From positions 1-64,000 of the forward strand of contig NKIK01000014.1 of NCBI GenBank assembly GCA_002256115.1: a DNA stretch of 64,000 bases. Direction: 5' to 3'. Of this stretch, positions 34,956 through 42,969 are shown in pieces. The notes beneath the pieces are model-generated. The model had not been told where the DNA came from, searched no databases, and was given only the letters and a program-made list of their open reading frames with translations. The position numbers were made by a program, and so were the translations under genes. This DNA comes from Burkholderiales bacterium PBB3. Its GTDB lineage: Bacteria; Pseudomonadota; Gammaproteobacteria; Burkholderiales; Burkholderiaceae_C. Within the stretch, counting starts at the first letter, position 1. Every line of letters begins with the position of its first letter.

Positions 34956-36140
34956 TTACCGCAATGCGATTTGCAAGCGCTCTACGGCGGTTTGCAAATG
35001 CGCCAATGAGCTTGCGGTGGAAAAACGGACAAAGCGTGCGGTTTGGTCGGTGCCAAAGTCGCGCCCTGGCGTGATGGCCACATGGGCGCGATGCATCAGG
35101 TCAAAGGCAAACTCCCAACTGCTTTTGAGGCCTAGCTTGGCACAAGCCTCAGAGCAATCAGCCCACGCATAAAACGCGCCATCGGGCATCACTGGCACCT
35201 TCAGGCCCATAGCATTTAGCGCTGGGATAAAGTAGTCACGCCGAGCCTTGAATTCGGCGCGGCGTTGCTCGTACAGGGCCAGGCTCTCGGGCTCAAAGCA
35301 GGCCAGCGCGGCGTGCTGCGCGATGGTGCTGGGGCAAATGAAGAGGTTTTGGGCCAGACGTTCGATCACGTCCACCAGCGCATCCGGCACCACCATCCAG
35401 CCCAGGCGCCAGCCGGTCATATTGAAGTATTTGCTGAAGCTGTTGATGCTGATAACCGAGTCGTCCAGCGCCAGCGCGGATTGGCCGTATTGCGCATCAA
35501 AACTCAGGCCCAGATAAATCTCGTCGACCAATGTGATGCCGCCCTTGGCTTGCACGACTTCATGGATTTTGCGCAGTTCTTGCGGATGGATAGACGTGCC
35601 CGTGGGGTTGGACGGGGACGCCAGAAGCACACCGCGAGTCTGCGGGCCCCAGGCGGCCTCTACTTGTGCGGCACTGAGTTGAAAACGGTCTTGGGCGCTG
35701 GTGGGCAGCAATACAGCCTGCCCTTGTGCAGCGGTCACAAAATGCCGGTTGCAGGGGTAGCTGGGGTCGGGCATCAGGATCTCATCGCCCGGATCGATCA
35801 GCGCCATGCAAGCCAGATGCAGCGCGGCGGACGCACCCGCAGTGATGACGATGCGCCGCGCTGGCACGGCCAAGCCAAAGCGCTGGGCGTACCAATCGCT
35901 GATGCGCTCGCGCAGAGGCTCTAGTCCGGTGGCCGCGGTGTACTGGGTGTGGCCGGAAGCAATGGCCCGCTGTGCTGCGGCTTGTACCAAGGGCGGGGCA
36001 GTGAAGTCGGGCTCGCCGATATTCAAAAACACCATCGGCGCGTCGGTGTGTGCCAACTCGCGGCCCAGGGTGGCGGCTGCCTTGGCAACCTCCATCACAT
36101 AGAAGGGCTCTATTTTTTCAGCGCGTGCAGAAATCCGCAT
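34956..36140 (-). CDS. Class I/II PLP-dependent aminotransferase
   Basis: 394 residues from ATG 36140 (MRISARAEKIEPFYVMEVAK); the open frame continues upstream into nusB, which is not homologous. Fold-type I features: LNIGEPDFTAPP, HTQYTAATGLEPLRERI, ITAGASAALHLACMALIDPG, DPSYPCNRHF, SPSNPTGT, LVDEIYLGLSF, and the PLP lysine in SFSKYFNMTGWRLGW. It resembles alanine/aspartate transaminases of the AlaA/AspC family; the substrate is uncertain. It is the last gene of the rib-nusB unit, 8 bases after the nusB stop. Confidence 0.9.
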   Translation of the reverse strand: MRISARAEKIEPFYVMEVAKAAATLGRELAHTDAPMVFLNIGEPDFTAPPLVQAAAQRAIASGHTQYTAATGLEPLRERISDWYAQRFGLAVPARRIVITAGASAALHLACMALIDPGDEILMPDPSYPCNRHFVTAAQGQAVLLPTSAQDRFQLSAAQVEAAWGPQTRGVLLASPSNPTGTSIHPQELRKIHEVVQAKGGITLVDEIYLGLSFDAQYGQSALALDDSVISINSFSKYFNMTGWRLGWMVVPDALVDVIERLAQNLFICPSTIAQHAALACFEPESLALYEQRRAEFKARRDYFIPALNAMGLKVPVMPDGAFYAWADCSEACAKLGLKSSWEFAFDLMHRAHVAITPGRDFGTDQTARFVRFSTASSLAHLQTAVERLQIALR

Positions 36141-36148
36141 GAAGTTTT

Positions 36149-36700
36149 TTAGGCGCTTGTGCGGGGTCTTTTGTTGGCGTTCTTGCGGTCGGCTTCTATC
36201 TCCAGCGCGCGCAGGCTCGGGGCCAGGCCATTCATCACACCGTTGACGTATTTGTGCCCGTCGGTACCACCAAACTCTTTGGCCAGCTCCACGCACTCGT
36301 TGATGACCACGCGCCAAGGCACATCCAGGCAATGCGCCATTTCATAGGCCCCAATCCACATGATGCCGTGCTCGATGGGCGAGATCTCGGTCAGGGGGCG
36401 GTCTAGCAAGGGGACGATCAAGGCGTCCAGTTCGGAGGCCTGGGCAATGCAACCCTGCAGGAGTGCATCAAAGTGCACGGCATCGGCCTTGCTGAACCCC
36501 GATAGGTCGCGGGTGAATGCATCAATCTCGCTGGCCGGATTGCGCCCCACCAAGCTTTGGTACAGGCCCTGCAATGCAAATTCGCGCGCACGGCTGCGGT
36601 TGTTTTTGCTCCCGGCCTTGCGCGCGCCGGTGCTGGTCAGGCCGGTGCGGCTTTGGGGAGGCGGGCGCTTGCCTGCAGCGGCAGATTTGATTTCAGTCAT
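36149..36700 (-). CDS. nusB: Transcription antitermination factor NusB
   Basis: 183 residues with a basic N-terminal extension of about 35 ([20 protein letters not shown]). The helical NusB core contains [38 protein letters not shown] and [20 protein letters not shown] and ends [15 protein letters not shown]. NusB with NusE binds boxA RNA for rRNA antitermination. The start overlaps the ribH stop by one base (TGATG), the usual Burkholderiales ribH-nusB coupling. Confidence 0.93.
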   Translation of the reverse strand: MTEIKSAAAGKRPPPQSRTGLTSTGARKAGSKNNRSRAREFALQGLYQSLVGRNPASEIDAFTRDLSGFSKADAVHFDALLQGCIAQASELDALIVPLLDRPLTEISPIEHGIMWIGAYEMAHCLDVPWRVVINECVELAKEFGGTDGHKYVNGVMNGLAPSLRALEIEADRKNANKRPRTSA

Positions 36701-37173
36701 CAGATGGACTCCAGCAAATTGGCCATTTCAACGGCAACACGGGCGGCGTCGCGCCCCTTTTCATCCTGGCGAGCAATCGCCTGGGGCATATCTTCAGTGG
36801 TCAAAATGGCGTTGGCAATCGGCAGCTGGTAATCCAGCGCTATGCGGGTCACCGCAGCGCCGGACTCATTGGCCACCAACTCAAAATGGTAGGTTTCGCC
36901 CCGGATGATGCACCCCAAGGCCACCAGCGCGTCGTACTTGGATTTTTCTGCCATGGCTTGCAGGGCCACGGGCACCTCCAGCGCGCCCGGCACGGTGATG
37001 TGGTCTATGTCTTTTTCAGACACACCTAGCGCCATGAGTTCTGTTTTGCAAGCTTGGGCCAGAGCATCAGTCACGCCAGCATTGAAGCGGGCCTGAACAA
37101 TACCTATTTTGAGCCGCTTGCCGTTCATCCGGTCGTCTTGGGAATCGACCAATCCTTTGTCTGCGCCAAACAT
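36700..37173 (-). CDS. ribH: 6,7-dimethyl-8-ribityllumazine synthase
   Basis: 157 residues from ATG 37173, preceded by GAAAGGACACGCA; a longer start at 37188 lacks this site. Active-site motifs: [48 protein letters not shown] (catalytic His in TYHFE). It condenses 5-amino-6-ribitylamino-uracil with 3,4-dihydroxybutanone phosphate to make lumazine, the riboflavin precursor. It lies downstream of ribBX and directly upstream of nusB. Confidence 0.95.
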   Translation of the reverse strand: MFGADKGLVDSQDDRMNGKRLKIGIVQARFNAGVTDALAQACKTELMALGVSEKDIDHITVPGALEVPVALQAMAEKSKYDALVALGCIIRGETYHFELVANESGAAVTRIALDYQLPIANAILTTEDMPQAIARQDEKGRDAARVAVEMANLLESI

Positions 37174-37221
37174 TGCGTGTCCTTTCAAGTGGGGGCAGAG
37201 CTGAAGAGCTGCCCCCCAAAG

Positions 37222-38340
37222 TTATTGTTTTGCGATATAGCCGGTGATTTCAAGCCCGTAACCGGTCATGCTGGGCATGCGGCGCGGGCTGCCCATCAGC
37301 GCCATGCGGTGCACACCGGCATGGCGCAATATTTGCGCGCCAATGCCGTAGGTGCGCAGGTCCATGCGACCGCGCTCTGGCGCTTGCGCGGGCCGTGCAG
37401 TACCTTCAAACTGGGCCAGCAGTTGCTCACCGGTCTCGCCACAATTGAGCAGCACCACTATGCCCTTGCCGTGCTTGGCAATGTGCGCCAGCGCCGTATC
37501 CAGACTCCAGGAATGCATCTTGCGGCCGACTTCCAAAGCGTCCAAAACCGAAAGCGGCTCGTGCACGCGTGCGGGAATTGATTCTTCTGGTGTCCAACTG
37601 CCTTTGATGAGTGCGATGTGCACGCCTTGGCCGGTGGTGTCGCGGTAGGCTTGGGCGGTGAACTCGCCAAAGGCCGTTTGTATGGTGCGGCTACCCAGGG
37701 TTTCAATCAGAGACTCCACCTTGCTGCGGTGTTCAATCAAATCGGCAATCGTGCCGATCTTCAGACCATGCTCAGCGGCAAAGAGTTGCAAGTCGGGCAG
37801 ACGGGCCATCGTGCCATCGTCTTTCATGATTTCGCAAATGACAGCCGTGGGCGAGCACCCGGCCATAGCAGCCAGATCGCATCCGGCTTCGGTGTGGCCC
37901 GCGCGCATGAGCACACCGCCATCGACGGCCTGCAGCGGAAAAATGTGGCCGGGTTGCACGAGGTCTTGTGCGGTCGCATTTTTGGCCACGGCGGCCTGCA
38001 CGGTGCGGGCCCGGTCTGCGGCCGATATACCGGTAGTAACGCCTTCAGCCGCTTCAATGGACACCGTAAATGCCGTGGAGTGTTTGGTTCCATTGCGGGT
38101 GGCCATGGGTGGCAGGTTCAGCAATTCACAGCGCTCGCGCGTCAGGGTCAGGCATATCAAACCCCGGCCGAAGCGGGCCATGAAATTGATGGCGTCTGCG
38201 CTCACATGGTCGCCCGCAAGCACCAAATCACCTTCGTTTTCGCGGTCTTCTTCATCCACCAAAATCACCATGCGCCCGGCACGCATGTCGGCCACGATGT
38301 CTTCAACAGGGGAGATGGGAACGGGTGAAAGTGTTGTCAT
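37222..38340 (-). CDS. ribBX: DHBP synthase fused to a degenerate GTP cyclohydrolase II domain (RibBX)
   Basis: 372 residues. The N-terminal half is an intact RibB: VILVDEEDRENEGDLVLAGD, TAFTVSIEAAEG, PGHIFPLQAVDGGVLMRAGH and TEAGCDLAAMAG. It makes 3,4-dihydroxy-2-butanone 4-phosphate from ribulose 5-phosphate. The C-terminal half (about 210-372) aligns in layout with RibA, ending RTYGIGAQILRHAGVHRM, but the zinc-binding cysteines (Cys-x10-Cys-x-Cys) are absent: the segment reads ARVHEPLSVLDALEVGRK. Proteins of this design have been named RibBX and lack cyclohydrolase activity, so a separate RibA is expected elsewhere. Confidence 0.9.
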   Translation of the reverse strand: MTTLSPVPISPVEDIVADMRAGRMVILVDEEDRENEGDLVLAGDHVSADAINFMARFGRGLICLTLTRERCELLNLPPMATRNGTKHSTAFTVSIEAAEGVTTGISAADRARTVQAAVAKNATAQDLVQPGHIFPLQAVDGGVLMRAGHTEAGCDLAAMAGCSPTAVICEIMKDDGTMARLPDLQLFAAEHGLKIGTIADLIEHRSKVESLIETLGSRTIQTAFGEFTAQAYRDTTGQGVHIALIKGSWTPEESIPARVHEPLSVLDALEVGRKMHSWSLDTALAHIAKHGKGIVVLLNCGETGEQLLAQFEGTARPAQAPERGRMDLRTYGIGAQILRHAGVHRMALMGSPRRMPSMTGYGLEITGYIAKQ

Positions 38341-38377
38341 GGATCAAATCTCAGGAATCAAAAAAGTGGGGCGGTAG

Positions 38378-38400
38378 TAGTGCCACGGGGCACGGCACTA
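38378..38400 (-). other. Hairpin between ribE and ribBX
   Basis: TAGTGCC and GGCACTA (7-base arms, 9-base loop) form a stem just after the ribE stop, and a TTTTTT run follows about 15 bases later on the minus strand. It may attenuate between ribE and ribBX. It does not resemble an FMN riboswitch. Confidence 0.3.
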
Positions 38401-39045
38401 GGCTGCGGCAGGTGTAGTCGGTGAGCCGGGCGACGCGGACAGCATGCGTTCTACATACCGCGCTATCAAATCAATTTCCAAGTTCACGGAGCTGCCCACA
38501 GTGAGCGAACCCAGGGCGGTGTTCTCCACCGTGTGCGGAATCAGGTTGATACTGGCCTCGCAGCCTTCAGGCGTGTCAGCAATGCGATTCACGGTGAGGC
38601 TGACACCGTTGATAGTGATGGAGCCTTTGTAGGCAAGGTATTTGCCCAAGGCAGCAGGGGCTACAACTCGCAGCTCCCAACTTTCACCGACTTGCGCAAA
38701 GTGCCTGACTTTACCGATGCCGTCCACATGGCCAGATACCAAGTGCCCACCCAGACGGTCATTGGCGCGCAAAGCCTTTTCTAGGTTAATCGGACCCAGG
38801 GTCTCTAGCCCGGCCGTCTTGGACAAGGATTCGGCGGAGATATCAATATTGAACTGCTGCTGCGGCACATCCAGCTCGGTTACCGTCATGCAAGCGCCAT
38901 TCAGCGCAATGCTGTCTCCCAGGCCGACATCTGCCAAGTAGCCAGGCGGGCAGGCAATGGTAAGGCGCTTGCCATGGGTTGAAGAGCTGCCAAGTGCGTG
39001 AATGGCGGCGATGCGCCCCACGCCAGTGATGATTCCAGTAAACAT
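38398..39045 (-). CDS. ribE: Riboflavin synthase, alpha subunit
   Basis: 215 residues with two homologous lumazine-binding halves: MFTGIITGVGRIAAI at the start (the universal MFTGII motif), GDSIALNGACMTVTEL, RANDRLGGHLVSGHVDGIGK (DRLGGH), and in the second half YKGSITINGVSLTVNRI and NLIPHTVENTALG. It dismutates two lumazine molecules to riboflavin and the pyrimidine. It precedes ribBX. There is no FMN riboswitch in the 92-base upstream gap. Confidence 0.95.
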   Translation of the reverse strand: MFTGIITGVGRIAAIHALGSSSTHGKRLTIACPPGYLADVGLGDSIALNGACMTVTELDVPQQQFNIDISAESLSKTAGLETLGPINLEKALRANDRLGGHLVSGHVDGIGKVRHFAQVGESWELRVVAPAALGKYLAYKGSITINGVSLTVNRIADTPEGCEASINLIPHTVENTALGSLTVGSSVNLEIDLIARYVERMLSASPGSPTTPAAA

Positions 39046-39137
39046 GCCCCATTTTCGCAGGGATTGAGCCGTAGGCTGAGCAAGGTCCGTTGACCTTCAA
39101 AAATAATTGCAATTGCCAAAATTCTCCCATTTGACAG

Positions 39138-41297
39138 TTATCGTGCCGGTAAAAGTGTCCGGTACGCTTCAGGAATCCTTCGGCGGGTAATTTCTAGGTA
39201 CTTCTCTGGCGTCGCATTCATCGCTGCGCGGTAGGCGGCCAAGGCTTTGTCTGGATCGCGAACATCTGGCTGTTTGTCGTAGGCCGCGCCCAACTTCAAC
39301 CAAGTTTCCACGCTACCGCCAGATTGGTGTTTGACGCGCCACTCTAGCGCTTGCACTATCAGTGCGCCATCCTTGATCTTTGTTCCGATTTTGTACGCAA
39401 GCAGAGCGAAGTCACCGTCCATAGTGCTGCTATCGAATAGTGTTTCGAGCCGCTGTTTGGCCAACGCGATCTTTCCTTCACGAGACAGGAGTTCAATGTC
39501 CAGCGCCCGCACAATCGATGCGTGTGTTTGTAGGCTTTGTGCTCTTTCGAAGTACTTGCGTGCGGCGGCCAAGTCGCCCAACTCCATGTAAGCCCTGGCG
39601 ATATTGCAAATAATGGCAATTACGTTGGGCCGTGAAGCATCTACAGATTCCCAAATCCACAGTGCATTCTTCAGGTCACCCCATAGAGCCAACTGGTCAG
39701 CCACCATAGGCGTAATCTTGCGGTAGTGTGGATTGATAGCAATACCCTGGCGGACTAAGTCAAGCATCTGTGACTTGGTGCGCCTCCAATCAGGGCTACG
39801 CGGATCCGGGGAGCCGCCTATTAGCATCGCTAGCTGAGCACTTTGAACCAAGCTTCTTTCAGCTACGGCAGCCTGTTGGCTGGCAAAAAGTGCGAAGGCA
39901 GTCGCTAGTGTGCAAGCCCCAAGGGCCGACTTAAGACCGATACCGTGAAGCCGATGGCGACTGACCTGTAATCGGCAGGTAGAGCCCATCTCAGAATCCG
40001 TGGCGGCCAGCAGAGACAAACTCAGCGCAAACATCGCGCTTGTGCAGGCCATATGCCACGGAAATCCAGCGTTGCTTACGATAAGCAGCATCAATAGGCT
40101 GGTCAATGCAAAGGCCCGTAGCGGTGCGTGGGCGGTTCCTGCGGACGTTCGATCCAGCCACGTTTTGTAGGCGCTTACCAGCAAATAGGCAAACAAACCG
40201 CCAAGAAATGCAGCTCCTACGATGCCATATTCCGCCAATAGCTGGAGAAATTCGTTGTGTGCGTAGTAGTCTGTTTCAGTCACCGTTGCGGCGGTTTGGT
40301 AGCGTGGAATTTCTACTTCCCACGCGCCGGCCCCCACACCTGCCAACGGATTGGCCAGTGCCATGCGGGCGGTTGCAGCCCACATGACAGAACGAATCGA
40401 AAATGAGCCTGTGGTGTACTCCGTCGCCGCAGCGACTGAGGCTGTGCGGCTGCTCGCTCGGTCAATAGCGCTTTGTGCTCCAAACTCTGCAGCTAAGCTG
40501 GGGTTACCAGTGGGAATAGAACCAAAAAGCAAGCAACTGCCAGCAATTATTGCGGCGACCACGAGATTTTTTCTGAGGCCCCAGTTTGAAACAGCGAGTT
40601 GCGGCCAGCAGCGGATCACGATCAGAGGCAGTACCAAGCACAACACCAGCAACGCCATGAGGGCGGAGCGGGTTCCCGTCATCATCAAAGCCGCAAGATT
40701 GAAGCCAATGCCTGCAGCCAAGCTCAGGGTCACGCGGAAATCGCGGGCTCTGAGCAGCAGAAACAGCGAATAGGGCAGCGCGCAAATAACGAACTCAGCA
40801 AAAAAATTCCGGTTTACAAAGCTTGAAGCCGGATTTGCGCCTTGTGGGAAAAGGCTCAGGTTCCCCCAAAACTGCCAAGCGGCCCAGACAGAGGCAATGG
40901 TCGCCCCCCAATGAATGCCCCACAACAATCGATCCTCTAAGTCTTCCACCCGCATGTTCATGCCTAACCACAGCAGCAAGCTGAGCACCAGCCAGCGTGC
41001 GGCTTCCACAGCAGCCAAATACGCATGCGACCAGGCCATACTGCCCAAGGCGTATGCCGCCAGACCGAGTGGCAGCCACATAAGTCCATGCCAAACCACA
41101 GGCGACTGCCGGTAACGTTGGTGCCAGAAAAAAAGCATTCCTGTACCCAAAACCATTAGCGCGACAATCGCTGACTTCAGCGTGTCCTGCAATAAATCCT
41201 CGCTGGGAACGCCTAGTGCAGGCGTCAAGATCATCATCAGCCCCAACAGCAAGGCAGTCCAGCGGCTTTGCTCTTCAGGTTTAGAGGCGATAGGCAT
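39138..41297 (-). CDS. O-antigen ligase/PglL-type oligosaccharyltransferase-like membrane protein with C-terminal TPRs
   Basis: 719 residues. About eleven TM helices, then a periplasmic Wzy_C-type loop (SIRSVMWAATARMALANPLA, GVGAGAWEVEIPRYQTAA, YYAHNEFLQLLAEYGIVGAA with the conserved HNEFL). C-terminal 250 residues carry TPR-like helices (DLAAARKYFERAQSLQTHA, VETWLKLGAAYDKQPDVRDP). PglL/PilO-type enzymes of this fold transfer glycan from lipid carrier to pilin. Its place next to a pilin operon fits pilin glycosylation, but LPS ligase or polymerase is equally possible. It is 8 bases downstream of ribD. Confidence 0.8.
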   Translation of the reverse strand: MPIASKPEEQSRWTALLLGLMMILTPALGVPSEDLLQDTLKSAIVALMVLGTGMLFFWHQRYRQSPVVWHGLMWLPLGLAAYALGSMAWSHAYLAAVEAARWLVLSLLLWLGMNMRVEDLEDRLLWGIHWGATIASVWAAWQFWGNLSLFPQGANPASSFVNRNFFAEFVICALPYSLFLLLRARDFRVTLSLAAGIGFNLAALMMTGTRSALMALLVLCLVLPLIVIRCWPQLAVSNWGLRKNLVVAAIIAGSCLLFGSIPTGNPSLAAEFGAQSAIDRASSRTASVAAATEYTTGSFSIRSVMWAATARMALANPLAGVGAGAWEVEIPRYQTAATVTETDYYAHNEFLQLLAEYGIVGAAFLGGLFAYLLVSAYKTWLDRTSAGTAHAPLRAFALTSLLMLLIVSNAGFPWHMACTSAMFALSLSLLAATDSEMGSTCRLQVSRHRLHGIGLKSALGACTLATAFALFASQQAAVAERSLVQSAQLAMLIGGSPDPRSPDWRRTKSQMLDLVRQGIAINPHYRKITPMVADQLALWGDLKNALWIWESVDASRPNVIAIICNIARAYMELGDLAAARKYFERAQSLQTHASIVRALDIELLSREGKIALAKQRLETLFDSSTMDGDFALLAYKIGTKIKDGALIVQALEWRVKHQSGGSVETWLKLGAAYDKQPDVRDPDKALAAYRAAMNATPEKYLEITRRRIPEAYRTLLPAR

Positions 41298-41305
41298 TTC
41301 GGGGG

Positions 41306-42445
41306 CTATAGGTTTCTTTTCTGCACACGCGCAAGCACGCGGATGTCCGATCCCACCGGTGTGACCGAATGAAATTGCAGCGCAATGGCCGCCGCCAGGT
41401 CGGGCAGCGGGTTCAGCGACGCCATGCCGCGACCGGGGCCAATTAGTTTGGGTGCGACGTAGAACAACAACTCATCGACCAAGCCCGCCTGAAGCAAAGC
41501 GCCGTTAAGAATGCTGCCCGCTTCGACATGTACTTCATTCACTTCCCGTCTCGCCAAGTCTTCCAGCATTGACTTGAGGTCTACCTGATGCGATGCGCCA
41601 GAGTGGTCGGGGCAATGGACGATGTGGGCACCAAGAGCCTCTAATGCGGTCTTTTTTATATCATTGTGGGCTGCAACATAGATGAATAGTGCGCGAGCAG
41701 CTATAAAAAGATGAGCATCTAACGGCGTTTCCAGTCGACTGTCTACAAGAACCAGATGCGGTTGGCGAGCGGCGGGGGCCAAACGAACGTCCAAGCGGGG
41801 ATTGTCTGCCCGCACAGTGCCCATGCCCGTAAGAACTGCACAAGCACGAGCACGCCATGCATGGCCATCGGCCCGTGCTGCCGCCGAGGTGATCCACTGG
41901 CTGCTTCCATCGGCTAACGCCGTCTGCCCGTCTATGGAAGCAGCAATCTTCATGCGAACCCAGGGCATTTTGCGCTGCATGCGGCTAAAGAAGCCCAAGT
42001 TAAGCTCTCGCGATTCATCCGCGCCGGAACCAATGTCCACTGTAAGCCCGGCTGCACGAAGCTTCGCAAACCCTTGCCCGGCCACACTCGGGTTTGGGTC
42101 TTCTAAGGAGGCTACAACTTTGCGCACCCCAGCTGCAAGCAATGCATCGCAACAAGGGCCCGTGCGGCCGTGGTGAGAGCAGGGCTCCAGTGTCACGTAG
42201 GCCGTGGAGCCAACCGTAGAGTTTCCGCGCGAGGCGGCGTCTCGCAAAGCCATCACTTCGGCGTGTGGTCCACCCACCCGCTGGGTGCGGCCTTCGCCGA
42301 TCAGCTCGCCCCCCGGGTTAACCAGAACACAACCTACACGGGGGTTCGGCGCGCATTCAGAACCCGCAGATACCGCCAATGCCATAGCGCGCGCCATCCA
42401 GACAGTGTCGTCTGCGTGATTCTCACCAGTAGTGGGCCTGATCAA
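41306..42445 (-). CDS. ribD: Bifunctional riboflavin deaminase-reductase
   Basis: 379 residues from TTG 42445; an ATG at 42397 would trim the N-terminus. Deaminase half: NPRVGCVLVNPGGELIGEG, GGPHAEVMALRDA (zinc His-Ala-Glu) and TLEPCSHHGRTGPCCDALL (PCxxxGxxxxC). Reductase half: WVRMKIAASIDGQTALADG, LVDSRLETPLDAHLF, VHVEAGSILNGALLQAGLVD. It carries out steps 2 and 3 of riboflavin synthesis. The segment HLFIAARALFIYVAAH is translated from a copy of the dispersed repeat in antisense (41681-41716). Confidence 0.95.
   Translation of the reverse strand: MIRPTTGENHADDTVWMARAMALAVSAGSECAPNPRVGCVLVNPGGELIGEGRTQRVGGPHAEVMALRDAASRGNSTVGSTAYVTLEPCSHHGRTGPCCDALLAAGVRKVVASLEDPNPSVAGQGFAKLRAAGLTVDIGSGADESRELNLGFFSRMQRKMPWVRMKIAASIDGQTALADGSSQWITSAAARADGHAWRARACAVLTGMGTVRADNPRLDVRLAPAARQPHLVLVDSRLETPLDAHLFIAARALFIYVAAHNDIKKTALEALGAHIVHCPDHSGASHQVDLKSMLEDLARREVNEVHVEAGSILNGALLQAGLVDELLFYVAPKLIGPGRGMASLNPLPDLAAAIALQFHSVTPVGSDIRVLARVQKRNL
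41681..41716 (+). repeat. dispersed repeat, copy 7 (inside ribD, antisense)
   Basis: GATGAATAGTGCGCGAGCAG followed by CTATAAAAAGATGAGCA. It has one core change (GCGCGAG for GCGGGAG) and lies on the strand opposite to ribD, which reads it as FIAARALFIYVAA. Confidence 0.7.
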
Positions 42446-42469
42446 GGAGTTCAGAGCTTTACGAGGCCG

Positions 42470-42949
42470 CTATTTCCAACACTCGTCACGCGACTTGGTA
42501 CCCGTCACGGTACGCGAACCCACCGTTGTCAGTACAAAAGAACCGCACGGGTCCGTCGCCATGGGGCCACCCGCCACAGGTGCCATCGTCAGGGTGTAGG
42601 CAGGCTGACCGGTAGTCGTTGTTTGAACATTCAATTCGTAAACAGGTGCCCCATCTGCGGGGGACTGCCTGAGGTTGGAAGATATGACATTCTCAACTAG
42701 GTCGCCGTTGCGGTTATAGCGGTATTGATCGTTGGCGGCATAGAACCGTTGCATGTATTGGGCTGCCTGCAGCAATTGCGTGCGCGCGTCTGCACGTTTT
42801 GCACGCGCAATGTAACTCGTGTAAGAGGGCAAGGCAATGGCCGCCAGTATGCCGACGATGGCGACTGTGATCATCAACTCAATCAGAGTGAACCCGCGGT
42901 TCACGCCAGAAGGATTGAAGCGGTCGTAGCGATGATTCATGTATGGCAT
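42470..42949 (-). CDS. pilE: Type IV pilin-like protein (PilE)
   Basis: About 159 residues from ATG 42949 (MPYMNHR; ATG 42940 also possible, and the open frame to 42994 overlaps pilY1). A prepilin leader of about 18 residues ends in NRG, followed by [20 protein letters not shown], with Glu5 and the N-methylated Phe. The C-terminus has a disulfide-type loop (ATDPCGSFV ... KSRDECWK). It belongs to the PilE minor-pilin group that is encoded after pilY1. Secretion and assembly need PilD and the rest of the Pil machinery, which lie outside this window. Confidence 0.9.
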   Translation of the reverse strand: MPYMNHRYDRFNPSGVNRGFTLIELMITVAIVGILAAIALPSYTSYIARAKRADARTQLLQAAQYMQRFYAANDQYRYNRNGDLVENVISSNLRQSPADGAPVYELNVQTTTTGQPAYTLTMAPVAGGPMATDPCGSFVLTTVGSRTVTGTKSRDECWK

Positions 42950-42969
42950 TCTTAAACTCACCGGTGAAG

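Noticed and set aside
39046-39137. FMN riboswitch upstream of ribE
   Set aside because: No conserved RFN-element sequence in this gap or in the other rib intergenic spaces.
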